This document shows positions 41,602 to 49,942 of a stretch of 64,000 nucleotides of DNA, piece after piece (position 1 is the stretch's first letter; the number at the start of each line of letters is the position of its first letter). The position numbers and the translations under genes were made by a program. The notes under the pieces are model-generated. The model had not been told where the DNA came from, did not search any database, and saw nothing but the letters and a program-made list of their open reading frames with translations. The DNA is from Akkermansiaceae bacterium (GTDB lineage Bacteria; Verrucomicrobiota; Verrucomicrobiia; Verrucomicrobiales; Akkermansiaceae). The stretch is from the NCBI GenBank assembly GCA_017798145.1, contig CP059069.1:3705226-3769225 (forward strand), read 5' to 3'.

Positions 41602-42317
41602 TGCCTGGCGATATCGGGCAGCTCACCGGCATCCTGCGCAGCGTGGGTGAACCGTGGCTGCTGCTCTTCGATATCGACGGCACCCTGGTGGACACAGGCG
41701 GTAAAGGTCTCGAGGCCTTGCGGAGAACCGCCGTGGAAATCTTCGGCGGCGACGGGCCGCCGCTGGATCTCGCGGGCTCGACGGATCTCGGTATCCTCGG
41801 GAGCCTGTGCGTGTACTTCGGGGTCGATCACAGCGAGGAGCTGGCCCATGCGTTTTTCGAAGCCTACCACCGCCACCTCGAGGCCAGCCTTGAGACAGAG
41901 CCCACCGACGGGCGGGTGCTCGACGGGGTGATCGCCCTTCTGGAGCATCTGGCCACAGTCGGGCACGCCCAGCTCGCCCTGCTTACCGGGAATACGGCGC
42001 TGGGCGCACAGATCAAGCTCCGTCATTACGGGCTGGATCATCATTTCCCATTCGGTGCCTATGGCTCCGACAGGGCGGACAGGAACCAGCTCGGCACCAT
42101 TGCGCTGGAGCGCGCGCTCGCATTCACCGGCAGGGCATACCTCGCGGAGCGCACCCTTGTCATCGGAGACACCCCCAAGGACATCGCTTGCGCCCATGCC
42201 ATCGGTGCGCGTTGCCTCGCCGTTGCCACCGGGCGCTTCTCCGCCGACGAACTCGCGGCGGCGGGCGCCGACTGGGTGCTCGGCTCCCTGCTTGAGCTCG
42301 GGATGAAAATCCCCTAG
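41601..42317 (+). CDS. HAD-family hydrolase
   Basis: A 238-residue haloacid-dehalogenase-fold phosphatase. Motif I is LLLFDIDGTLVDTGG, motif II is LALLTGNT, and motif IV is TLVIGDTPKDIACAHAIGA. A helical cap lies between motifs I and II, as in phosphoglycolate-phosphatase-like enzymes. Its ATG overlaps the infC stop (TGATG), so translation is probably coupled. The substrate cannot be read from the sequence. It converges with hprK, overlapping by four bases. Confidence 0.88.
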   Translation: MPGDIGQLTGILRSVGEPWLLLFDIDGTLVDTGGKGLEALRRTAVEIFGGDGPPLDLAGSTDLGILGSLCVYFGVDHSEELAHAFFEAYHRHLEASLETEPTDGRVLDGVIALLEHLATVGHAQLALLTGNTALGAQIKLRHYGLDHHFPFGAYGSDRADRNQLGTIALERALAFTGRAYLAERTLVIGDTPKDIACAHAIGARCLAVATGRFSADELAAAGADWVLGSLLELGMKIP

Positions 42318-43276
42318 ATCCTGCCTTTCCCAGCCGACATGTGGTGGAGCAGCTTCTGGTTGAACTCATCCGCCATGTTGTAACCGAGGCGCCGCAGCTG
42401 CTGATCCAGCGCCGCTATGGCAACCATACGCGCGGTGTCCCGCCCCGGGCCGACGGGGACTTCCACATGGACGACCTGCTGGCCGAGGATCTCGTAGGTC
42501 TTGGACTCCAGTCCGAGGCGATCCACCTCGTTGAGATCGGTGGCGGGCTTGAGGGTGACGACGAGATCCAGCCGCTTGTCCGGGCGGATGGAAGCCAGTC
42601 CGTAGAGGTTCGCCACGTTGATGATGCCGATGCCGCGGATTTCCATATATCCCCGCGAGAGATCCGGCGCGGTGGCGATGAGTTCCCCGCCGACGTGCTT
42701 GATGCGCACCATGTCATCGGCGACCAGCGAGCCCCCCCGCTCCAGCAGGCCGATGGCGGTCTCCGATTTCCCCGATCCGCTTTTCCCGACGATGAGCACC
42801 CCGATCCCGCGCATATCCACCATGCAGCCATGGATGGTGAGGGTCGGCGCGAACTCGTGCTCGAGGCTGATCGTCGCCGCATTGAGGAATTTCATCGTGA
42901 TCTGGGAGGTGCCGAAAACGGGGATCGAATGCTCCTTTGCGACGGCCATCAGCTCCGGTCCCAGGCTTGCGCCACGCGAGACAATGATGCAGGGAATGTC
43001 CCGCTCGCACATGCGGCGGAAGCGGTCGATGCGCATCTGCTCGGGGAGTTTCCTCAGGTACGCCATCTCCAGGTTGCCGAGGACTTGCACGCGCTTCTTG
43101 GCGAAGTAGGAGAAGAAGCCCGCGAGCGCCAGCCCCGGCCTGTTCACCGCCGGCTCACTGATCATGCGGTCGAAGCCAACCCGCTCGCCAAGCAAGCTCA
43201 GCTTCAGCGGCTCGGAATACATCTCGAAAAATTTCTCCACCGTGATCGAAGCCACGGTCTTCACTCGCTGTGCCAT
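42314..43276 (-). CDS. hprK: HPr kinase/phosphorylase
   Basis: A 320-residue bifunctional kinase/phosphorylase acting on a serine of HPr. The Walker A loop is VLIVGKSGSGKSETAIGLLERG, and the family signature MEIRGIGIINV is present. The N-terminal domain (SITVEKFFEMYSEPLKLSLL) is complete. It regulates carbon use in organisms with or without a full sugar PTS. No ptsH gene is adjacent. It is divergent from the YkvA-like gene. Confidence 0.95.
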   Translation of the reverse strand: MAQRVKTVASITVEKFFEMYSEPLKLSLLGERVGFDRMISEPAVNRPGLALAGFFSYFAKKRVQVLGNLEMAYLRKLPEQMRIDRFRRMCERDIPCIIVSRGASLGPELMAVAKEHSIPVFGTSQITMKFLNAATISLEHEFAPTLTIHGCMVDMRGIGVLIVGKSGSGKSETAIGLLERGGSLVADDMVRIKHVGGELIATAPDLSRGYMEIRGIGIINVANLYGLASIRPDKRLDLVVTLKPATDLNEVDRLGLESKTYEILGQQVVHVEVPVGPGRDTARMVAIAALDQQLRRLGYNMADEFNQKLLHHMSAGKGRI

Positions 43277-43375
43277 GGGTCATCACTAGCAAGCACGGCG
43301 GGAAACGGCACGATAAATCGGCGCGGCGGTGTTGGTTGATTTTGTCCAAGCAAGCTGGTAGGGTGTCCCACGCAA

Positions 43376-43771
43376 ATGCAAATCCCCAGGTTCAAGATAC
43401 CATCGCCAGCGCGCCATCTGCCGGAAGCCTTCACGCTTTCCGGCTTCCGCGCTGTCGGCGGAAAGCTGGCGAGGCAGGGTGCGCGCAAGATCCTCGTCTC
43501 CGCGCTGACGCTGTACCACTGCATGAGGGATGCCGAGACCCCCGCTTGGGCCAAGAGCGTGATCCTCGGCGCGCTCGGCTACCTCGTTTTCCCGATGGAC
43601 GTCATCCCGGATGCGATACTCGGCGCAGGCTTCACCGATGACTGGAGCGTGATCCTCGGCGCGATCGCCACCGTTGCCGCCCATATCAAGGGCGGGCACA
43701 TGCTGGCCGCAGAGGAGCAGGCCGCCCGCCTGCTCGGTCCGGGATCGCCGGTTGAAACCGGGTCTGCCTGA
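43376..43771 (+). CDS. YkvA-family (DUF1232) membrane protein
   Basis: A 131-residue protein with the DUF1232 core: AKSVILGALGYLVFPMDVIPDAILGAGFTDDWSVI. Two short hydrophobic segments suggest it is membrane-bound. The function of the family is not established. A secreted-protein gene follows after about 50 bases on the same strand. Confidence 0.85.
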   Translation: MQIPRFKIPSPARHLPEAFTLSGFRAVGGKLARQGARKILVSALTLYHCMRDAETPAWAKSVILGALGYLVFPMDVIPDAILGAGFTDDWSVILGAIATVAAHIKGGHMLAAEEQAARLLGPGSPVETGSA

Positions 43772-43820
43772 ATGAAACAGTCTTCGTTCCCGTATCAAGA
43801 GAACCATCATCCCAAACAGC

Positions 43821-44483
43821 ATGAAACGCACTTCACTTGCCGCCGTCCTTCTCCTCGCCTTCACGTTTCTGTCCCAGGCCGGTGTTTCCATCGATGAGGC
43901 GGCGCTCGGAAAAAGCCTGGGCGGCTGGAACAAGCAGGGCGGCAAGGTGGCCGAGTATCCGCTTTCCGGAGCGGACTACCGCACATACCGCCCCGAGGTG
44001 TCGCCGACTCCCGATGGCGGGATCTTCATTTCCATCCGCATCGATCACGTGCGCGGCTGGCTCTCCTCAAACGACCATGCCATGCTTGAGATCACCGTGG
44101 ATCGCGCGGGCAAGGTTGCTTCCGCCCAATCCAGCATCGCGATCCAGGGGCGTTCCGTCAGCAGCGACCTGATCCGCGGCGGGAACGCCGCAGGCCAGCA
44201 GGTCGCGGGAGTGGACCGTGCCGTCCAGATCGGCACGGATCTCATCGCCGATGTGTCCGCGAAGATGCTCCGCGAAAAAATCGTGGAGGCCGGGCGCGTT
44301 TCTTTCCCTGCGGCGCTGCGCCACAATTACAACCTGCTCTACCAGGCCATAGTGGTGAAAGAAGGGGAGTCCACAAGCCCCCCGCCCAACCCGCTCGATA
44401 CGCCTGAGGCGGCTCCCGCCATACAGCCAGCCATCCCCAAGGCCAAGCCCCTCGATATCAAACCCTATGGCACCGGTGGATGA
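43821..44483 (+). CDS. secreted protein of unknown function
   Basis: A 220-residue protein with a signal peptide (MKRTSLAAVLLLAFTFLSQAG). The middle has strands (GGIFISIRIDHVRGW, HAMLEITVDRAGKVASAQSS) and a helical region (AVQIGTDLIADVSAKMLREKI). The C-terminus is proline-rich (PPPNPLDTPEAAPAIQPAIP). No cysteines occur in the mature part and no family is recognised. It converges with xerD, 11 bases apart. Confidence 0.65.
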   Translation: MKRTSLAAVLLLAFTFLSQAGVSIDEAALGKSLGGWNKQGGKVAEYPLSGADYRTYRPEVSPTPDGGIFISIRIDHVRGWLSSNDHAMLEITVDRAGKVASAQSSIAIQGRSVSSDLIRGGNAAGQQVAGVDRAVQIGTDLIADVSAKMLREKIVEAGRVSFPAALRHNYNLLYQAIVVKEGESTSPPPNPLDTPEAAPAIQPAIPKAKPLDIKPYGTGG

Positions 44484-44494
44484 GGGGGCGGGCT

Positions 44495-45379
44495 TCAGCC
44501 CCTCGGGTGAAATTTCCGGTGCGCGTCCTTCAGCCCTTTGCTGCTGACGTGGGTATAGATCTGCGTGGTGGAAATGTCCGCATGGCCGAGGAGTTCCTGG
44601 ATCACCCGCAGGTCGGCGCCACCTTCCAGCAGGTGGGTCGCGAAGGAGTGCCTCAGCATGTGGGGATGGACGTTCACGGAGACCCCTGCCATCGCGGCCC
44701 GTGCTTTCACGATCTGCCTCACGCGCTCCGGTGTCAGCGCTGCGCCGCGGATCCCGATGAAAATGTGGGATGAGGTCTTCGCTTTCACCAGGCTCGGCCT
44801 GCCGCTGGCAAGATAGCTGGAAATGGCTGCCTGCGCCCTTCCACCTATCCTCACCAGGCGCGTTTTCCGGCCTTTCCCGGTGACACGCAGGAAGCCATCC
44901 TCCGCATCCATCCACTCCAGCTTGGCGGCGCAAAGCTCGGCCAGCCGCAGGCCGGAGGAATAGAAAAGCTCCAAAATCGCCAGATCGCGCAGCCCCAACG
45001 GGTCTGTGGCGGGGATGCTTTCCAGCAGCGTTTCCACTTCTCCGGCCGATAGGGTGGGGGGCAGCTTCCGTTCCGCCTTCGATGCTGAGAGCGGCTCCGC
45101 AGGATCCATCGCCGACTGGCCCGTAGCCGCGAGCCAGCGGTGGAAAATTTTCAAGTGCACGGTCGTCAGCCTTATCGATGAGGCGCAAAGGCCGTCGTCC
45201 CTGCGCTCGTCCAGGAATCCGGAGAGTTCCTCCGTGCCGACCTCTTCAAGCGCAAGGCGTTTCCGCGCCAGCCACCCCGTGAGGCTTGCGAGGGTTTGTG
45301 AAACCGATAGCTGGTAAGCCTCGGACAATCCTTTCTCTGTCGCCAGAAAGCGCAGGAACCGATCAACCCGCGTTTCCAA
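44495..45379 (-). CDS. xerD: tyrosine recombinase XerD-like
   Basis: A 294-residue tyrosine recombinase with an N-terminal SAM-like core-binding domain (VDRFLRFLATEKGLSEAY). The catalytic residues are in SSGLRLAELCAAKL (Arg), GKGRKTR (Lys), HPHMLRHSFATHLLEGG (His, Arg), LGHADISTTQIYTH (His, Tyr). The length and LxHxDISTTQIYTHV signature match XerC/XerD, which resolve chromosome dimers. No integrated element borders are visible nearby, so a housekeeping role is most likely. Confidence 0.92.
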   Translation of the reverse strand: METRVDRFLRFLATEKGLSEAYQLSVSQTLASLTGWLARKRLALEEVGTEELSGFLDERRDDGLCASSIRLTTVHLKIFHRWLAATGQSAMDPAEPLSASKAERKLPPTLSAGEVETLLESIPATDPLGLRDLAILELFYSSGLRLAELCAAKLEWMDAEDGFLRVTGKGRKTRLVRIGGRAQAAISSYLASGRPSLVKAKTSSHIFIGIRGAALTPERVRQIVKARAAMAGVSVNVHPHMLRHSFATHLLEGGADLRVIQELLGHADISTTQIYTHVSSKGLKDAHRKFHPRG

Positions 45380-45600
45380 AAGCCTCCCTTCCCAGACATT
45401 TTCCCAACGCCAAATCTCGGTAAATCCTCATTTTTTTAGATTAACGACCATCAAGTCTTAAAATTGTTCAAAAAAAGATTGCCAGGCCATCCGAAATGTA
45501 TAGTATCGCAGACATCGAAGGTATTCGGATATTTAATCTTTCTTGACTAAATCTCCTTTTTCCCTAGAAACGCAACGAATCCGACAAGCTATTGACTTCC
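45380..45600. promoter_or_regulatory. AT-rich intergenic region upstream of the ABC genes
   Basis: A 220-base stretch clearly richer in A/T than its surroundings (for example CATTTTTTTAGATTAACGAC, TTGTTCAAAAAAAGATTGCC, TATTTAATCTTTCTTGACTA). It holds the divergent promoters of xerD and the ABC operon. TTGACT boxes occur at 45542 and 45592, but no well-spaced -10 partner is convincing. Confidence 0.4.
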
Positions 45601-46251
45601 ATGAAAGCCACCAAACCAAGCATAAAACTCGGCTCCGGCCTTGCGATTGGCTACACGGCTCCCTTGGCGACCTTCGGCGAAACCGTCGAGCTAAACGGGG
45701 GGACGCATTTTTTGCTAGCCCGCAATGGTAGGGGGAAATCGACGCTGCTCCGCACGATCGCGGGCAGCCTGAAGAAACTCTCCGGCGATTTTTCCGCCGA
45801 GGGGTTCATGCAATACCTCCCCGAGGACATGCGATTCGACCAGGAAATCACGCCCAAAACCATTTTCAAAACCCTGCTTAGCAGAGACAGGCACGAGGCG
45901 GCACTCTCCCTTGCGGAATGCATCGAACTCGATGTGAACAAGATCTATGGGAGGCTCTCCACGGGCAACCGCCGCAAGACCGCCCTCATCATGGCGGAGT
46001 TTTCGGTGAAGCCGGATTGCGGAAACATCCTCCTGCTCGACGAGCCCTTCAGCGGTCTCGATGCCTTCGCCCGCGAGACTTTCGAGGAAATGTGGAACAA
46101 GACCTCGGACAACGTGCTCCGCCTAGTTTCCTGCCACCCGGATTACGATTCGATGACGATGCCCAGCGTCCTCCTCATCGAGGGGAACAGGGTCAGCCAT
46201 CACGCCGCAGACGGTCAGAAATGGTCATCGCTCAAGGCACTCCTCAACTGA
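45601..46251 (+). CDS. ABC transporter ATP-binding protein, small and divergent
   Basis: A 216-residue ATPase. Walker A is LLARNGRGKSTLLRT (Ala for the first Gly), Walker B is ILLLDEPFSGLD, and the switch His is in VSCHPDY. The signature motif is unusual: GRLSTGNRRKTAL in place of LSGGQ. ATG 45601 has a TTG nine bases upstream in frame. The partner membrane protein follows after 27 bases. Export of an unknown substrate is likely. Confidence 0.85.
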   Translation: MKATKPSIKLGSGLAIGYTAPLATFGETVELNGGTHFLLARNGRGKSTLLRTIAGSLKKLSGDFSAEGFMQYLPEDMRFDQEITPKTIFKTLLSRDRHEAALSLAECIELDVNKIYGRLSTGNRRKTALIMAEFSVKPDCGNILLLDEPFSGLDAFARETFEEMWNKTSDNVLRLVSCHPDYDSMTMPSVLLIEGNRVSHHAADGQKWSSLKALLN

Positions 46252-46278
46252 TTTCGGGAAAAAAATCTTTTTGGAAAA

Positions 46279-47046
46279 ATGAGACTCTTCAAACTGACAT
46301 TTGCAACCATCTTCCGCAGGAAGGCATGGGCGTTCTGTCTCTTTGCCGTCCTTGTCCTGCCCTTCGCCCTGCCGGTCATCTCAAGCGCAAGCGAAAAACC
46401 GGTGCTCGTCCAGCCGGCGCGCATCCAGGCGGCATGGGGGACGCTCTACATCTGCACCATGTTCTGGGGCTTCTTCGCCGCGGCGCGGCTGGGTGAATCC
46501 AACACCCGCTCCGGCACCGGCGAGTATTTCCGCACCTCCGGACTCTCAGCCACCCGCCAGCTCTTCGAGATCTGGCTCGCTCTGTTCTGCTTCATCGTGC
46601 CGCTCGCCTTGGTCGCCACATTCATCTGCCTCTTCGCGGCCATGCCCAGCGAGGCTTCGGAAAAGGCGATGTGGTGGACGCTCAATTTCCAGTACCTCAC
46701 CCTCTTCCTGCTGGTCTTCGGCCCGCTGCTGGCGCTCGGCTGCGCTCTGGCGTCGCGCTTCGGCGGGATCACCGGATTCGGCGTCACCTTCCTCATCACC
46801 ATCTACGGCCTGTATGGCGTCGGCTACCTCGACAACATGCTCAAGCTGGAGGAGAACCCCGCACTCCAGGCGCTTTGGCTCTACTCCCCGCAATACCGCT
46901 TCGCCGATCTCACGCAGCGGCTCTACTTCAAGACGGGCGCACTTTCCGGGGAGGTTTTCACAAACATGATCCTCTACTTCTCCGCGATCCTCGCAGTCAA
47001 CACGGGCATCTCCCGCCTCTGTTTCCGCACCAGCGCGACCGCCTGA
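46279..47046 (+). CDS. ABC-2-like membrane permease
   Basis: A 255-residue protein with about six membrane helices (AFCLFAVLVLPFALPVI, TLYICTMFWGFFAAARL, IWLALFCFIVPLALVATFICLF, LTLFLLVFGPLLALGCAL, ITGFGVTFLITIYGLYGVGY, ILYFSAILAVNTGI). Position right after the ATPase gene and topology fit the membrane half of an ABC-2-type exporter, though no strict family motif is seen. Confidence 0.7.
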   Translation: MRLFKLTFATIFRRKAWAFCLFAVLVLPFALPVISSASEKPVLVQPARIQAAWGTLYICTMFWGFFAAARLGESNTRSGTGEYFRTSGLSATRQLFEIWLALFCFIVPLALVATFICLFAAMPSEASEKAMWWTLNFQYLTLFLLVFGPLLALGCALASRFGGITGFGVTFLITIYGLYGVGYLDNMLKLEENPALQALWLYSPQYRFADLTQRLYFKTGALSGEVFTNMILYFSAILAVNTGISRLCFRTSATA

Positions 47047-47067
47047 ATTTTTCCATCCGCCATAGCC

Positions 47068-47982
47068 ATGAAATCCCTTCCGAACATCATCTCCATCGCC
47101 CTCATCGGGGCCGGTGCCGCTGGGTTTGCGATCGTTTCACGGCCGCTCCTTGCAGACAAGGAGTCCGACGTCCCGCTCAACGCCCTGGGCATCAACCGCA
47201 GCCCCTACGGCGAGGTGTTCGCCATGGCCATGCAGGGTTCCATCGGCACCTATTTCCATGCCGCCCAAGGCACCGGCCATACCTGCGGAGCCTCCGGTGA
47301 CTGCGGGCACGACCATGCGCCGGAGCTTGCGGAAACCTCACCTGGCAACAGCGGGAAGGTCATGCGCCTGGTCGAATCGTTGGCTGCAGGCCACGCCGAA
47401 AGGACGAATCCCCGCCCTGCGAGCCCCGCCCACAAATTCCAGATCCGCAGGGGCATCGAGGACAAGCTCCGCTTCGCCTACAACCTCGATCCCTCCCACT
47501 ACGGGAACTACAACGCCTACCACTTCTTCCTCACGGAGCCGCAGCTGGGCACCCGCCCTGAGCTCACCCCCATGGCCGCAAAGCTTGCGGACCAAACCAT
47601 CGCATACTGCCTGAACCAGCGCAGCGATCCGCGCATGGCCCTCACCGCCGCCGCCGCCGCCGGCAACGTCATCGAGCTCATGCTCAACGACCGTTTCATC
47701 AACCCGGACAAGCCGAACTACACCACCACACAGATGCGTTCCGTCCTTGGCGTCATGGATCGTTCCATCGGCCTCTACTCCCACCTTGCCGACGAGTGGG
47801 CGGAAAAAGGGCTCTGGGAAAACCTGTCCGCCCTGCGCGTCGCCGAGACCGAGGAACGCCTCTCCTTCGTGCTCAGGATTCGTGATGGCCACGAAAAATC
47901 CATCCTCCGCCTCGAAGGCCTGCCCGGCGATTCCCGCACCGCCAGCCAATCCGTGAACCGGGAGGGATCCTCGCTCCGCTAA
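47068..47982 (+). CDS. membrane-anchored Cys/His-cluster protein, unknown
   Basis: A 304-residue protein with an N-terminal membrane anchor (IISIALIGAGAAGFAIVSRPLL). A small metal-ligand-like cluster HTCGASGDCGHDH lies around residues 71-83, then a mostly helical domain (YGNYNAYHFFLTEPQLGTRP, QTIAYCLNQRSDPRMALTAA). It lies 21 bases after the ABC permease and 13 bases before pilT, so it could belong to either unit. No known family is recognised. Confidence 0.6.
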   Translation: MKSLPNIISIALIGAGAAGFAIVSRPLLADKESDVPLNALGINRSPYGEVFAMAMQGSIGTYFHAAQGTGHTCGASGDCGHDHAPELAETSPGNSGKVMRLVESLAAGHAERTNPRPASPAHKFQIRRGIEDKLRFAYNLDPSHYGNYNAYHFFLTEPQLGTRPELTPMAAKLADQTIAYCLNQRSDPRMALTAAAAAGNVIELMLNDRFINPDKPNYTTTQMRSVLGVMDRSIGLYSHLADEWAEKGLWENLSALRVAETEERLSFVLRIRDGHEKSILRLEGLPGDSRTASQSVNREGSSLR

Positions 47983-47995
47983 CCGGCCCCGCACC

Positions 47996-49267
47996 ATGTC
48001 TGTCATAGCACCTCCACCACCCTTGCCAAACGTCGCACCGGCTTCCGCCGGGAAGCGCTTCGCGCCCGGAATGAGCGGCCGCGAGCTGCTTGGCACCATC
48101 TTCACCGTCTGCCGCGAACTCCGCGTCTCGGACATCCAGATGCGCTCACAGCGCCCGGTTTACATCCACACCAACAAAGGGATGGAGAAACTCGATTTCC
48201 TCGGGCCGCTCAGCGCGGCCAACATGGATGAGATCCTCAAGGAACTCATCCGCAACCGCGAGTCCGCCTCCCATGGCTTCGGCACCGGCGATTCCCTTGA
48301 GATGCGCGTGGATGACAAGATCGAGCAGGCCATCGCCGAGTTCTCGCAGAAAATGGTCTCCGATTTCTCCTGCGACGGCATCCCGATGGGCGACAACGGC
48401 GAGAAATCCGGCCGCCTCCGCATCCAGGCGCACCTTTCCTCCTCCGGACTCGGCGTCACCTGCCGTATCCTCAACGATTTCATACCCGCCCTCGATTCCC
48501 TTGGGATCGATCCGGATACCGCCGCAACTCTCCGCCACGGCGTCCTGAAGCGCGCCGGGCTGTGCCTCGTAACCGGCCCAACCGGCTCCGGGAAATCGAC
48601 CACCCTTGCCTCTCTCATCGACTGGCTCCGCCAGAACCACCCCAAGCATATCGTCACCGTCGAGGATCCCATCGAATACCAGTATCCGGACGACATGGAA
48701 GATCCCGTGTATCCCGGCCACCGCATCCCCTCGCCGTCCATCGTGACGCAGCAGGAAGTCGGCCGCGACGTCCTCAACTACAAGCAGGGGCTCAAGGATG
48801 TCCTGCGGAAAGCCCCGCACGTCATCCTCCTGGGCGAAATCCGCGACCGCGAGGCGATGGAGACCTGCATGGAGGCCGCCCAGACAGGTCACCTCGTCCT
48901 CTCCACCCTCCACACCACCGGAGCGGTGAAAACCATAGGCCGTATCCTCGAACTCTATCCCCGCGAGAGCCACGAGTCCGTCCTCTCCCGCCTTTCGGAA
49001 ATCCTCATCTTCATCCACTCGCAGGGTCTGCTCAACGGCATCGAGCGCCGCGTGCTCACCTACGAGTTCCTCCAGAACAACGACGACTCGGTCTCCTCCG
49101 CCATCAGCAACTACGACGGCGGCGCCCGCTCCCTTGAGGATGTCATCCGCCGCGCCGGCAACATCCAGTGGGACGCCAACCTCGAGCGCCTGCTCCGCAA
49201 CGGCATCATCACCCGCGACACTTTCGAATCCGCGAAAATGAACCGCTCCGAGGACGAATCCTTCTGA
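47996..49267 (+). CDS. PilT/GspE-type retraction ATPase
   Basis: A 423-residue secretion-superfamily ATPase of the PilT branch. Walker A is TGPTGSGKSTTLASL (about residue 193), the Asp box is VTVEDPIEYQY, Walker B is ILLGEIRDREAME (about 277) and the His box is LSTLHTTGAV (about 305). PilT proteins power pilus retraction. The N-terminus is longer than usual, with a proline-rich start and a domain containing VSDIQMRSQRPVYIH. It is the first gene of the pilus locus that continues to 58730; a separate PilB-type ATPase follows later. Confidence 0.88.
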   Translation: MSVIAPPPPLPNVAPASAGKRFAPGMSGRELLGTIFTVCRELRVSDIQMRSQRPVYIHTNKGMEKLDFLGPLSAANMDEILKELIRNRESASHGFGTGDSLEMRVDDKIEQAIAEFSQKMVSDFSCDGIPMGDNGEKSGRLRIQAHLSSSGLGVTCRILNDFIPALDSLGIDPDTAATLRHGVLKRAGLCLVTGPTGSGKSTTLASLIDWLRQNHPKHIVTVEDPIEYQYPDDMEDPVYPGHRIPSPSIVTQQEVGRDVLNYKQGLKDVLRKAPHVILLGEIRDREAMETCMEAAQTGHLVLSTLHTTGAVKTIGRILELYPRESHESVLSRLSEILIFIHSQGLLNGIERRVLTYEFLQNNDDSVSSAISNYDGGARSLEDVIRRAGNIQWDANLERLLRNGIITRDTFESAKMNRSEDESF

Positions 49268-49311
49268 GCCTTCACCGAAAAAATTTCCTGGAGAAGCCAC
49301 AAGGCCGCTCC

Positions 49312-49348
49312 TTGAAAACAAAACAAAAACAACAAAACAAAACACACC
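49312..49348 (+). promoter_or_regulatory. CAA-rich 5' leader of the pilin gene
   Basis: AAAACAAAACAAAAACAACA and more of the same leads to the pilin ATG without a Shine-Dalgarno sequence or structure. It resembles the leader of the Cys-repeat gene at 16200-16233. Confidence 0.45.
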
Positions 49349-49807
49349 ATGAAACTGACAAACACCCAGAACATGAAAGCATCCAAGTCCGGCATGACGC
49401 TCCTCGAGCTCACCGTCGTCATCCTTGTCCTGCTTTCCCTCATCTCGATCCTCTTCATCGGCGCACGCGCCTGGAAGAGGGGATCGGACCGTGCCGCATC
49501 GATCCTGACGATCCGCAACAGCCAGCAGGCCGTTCGCTCGTTCTCGAACATGAACGGCTACAACCCAGGCCAATCCCCGACCGGCGGCGTTGCAGCCCTC
49601 GTCTTCGGTCCAGGCCTGTTCATCGAGAACAACCCGACCACACCTGCCCCGGGCCAGTCCGCACACCCTGCCGGAGGCAACAACGCATACGATTATGGTG
49701 CTGGCGGCGCTGACCAGATCCCTAACATCGGTGTCCTGTACATCGTGGCTACCGGTGACGACGCACTGGACATGAATCCAAAGGCCGGCACCTTCGGCGA
49801 CTGGTAA
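49349..49807 (+). CDS. type IV pilin-like (pseudopilin) major subunit
   Basis: A 152-residue prepilin. The leader ends SKSG and cleavage before MTLLELTVVILVLLSLISIL leaves the conserved Glu at position 5 of the mature protein. A short helix and a glycine-rich globular end follow (GGNNAYDYGAGGADQIPNIG). No cysteines are present, so the usual pilin disulfide loop is lacking. It has its own leader and is followed by two strong hairpins, so it is probably made in larger amounts than the assembly proteins. Gene order suggests a counterpart of Akkermansia Amuc_1102. No prepilin peptidase gene lies in this window. Confidence 0.88.
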   Translation: MKLTNTQNMKASKSGMTLLELTVVILVLLSLISILFIGARAWKRGSDRAASILTIRNSQQAVRSFSNMNGYNPGQSPTGGVAALVFGPGLFIENNPTTPAPGQSAHPAGGNNAYDYGAGGADQIPNIGVLYIVATGDDALDMNPKAGTFGDW

Positions 49808-49816
49808 ACACACCAG

Positions 49817-49877
49817 ACGGTGCGTGAACCGCACCGTTTGAAAAAATCTTCGGACTGCCCCGCTTGGGGGCAGTCCG
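49817..49877 (+). terminator. two tandem hairpins after the pilin gene
   Basis: Hairpin 1 is ACGGTGCG/CGCACCGT (49817-49837), followed by an A-run. Hairpin 2 is CGGACTGCCCC/GGGGCAGTCCG (49851-49877). Neither is followed by a T-run, so this may be a partial terminator, attenuator or RNA-stability structure separating pilin from assembly genes. Confidence 0.6.
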
Positions 49878-49942
49878 ATCCTCATTTCCCAAACCCCGGA
49901 TGCCCCCGAATCCGCCATGAAAAGTCCCGCACCCTTTTTCCC

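Noticed and set aside
44495..45379. XerD-like recombinase as the integrase of a mobile element
   Set aside because: No attachment-site duplication, tRNA or phage-type gene is nearby, and the sequence is typical of housekeeping Xer proteins.
49820..49942. GTG at 49820 as the start of the PilM/N-like gene
   Set aside because: This stretch forms two strong hairpins and its translation (REPHRLKKSSDCPAWGQSD) is not protein-like. The TTG at 49943 is preferred.
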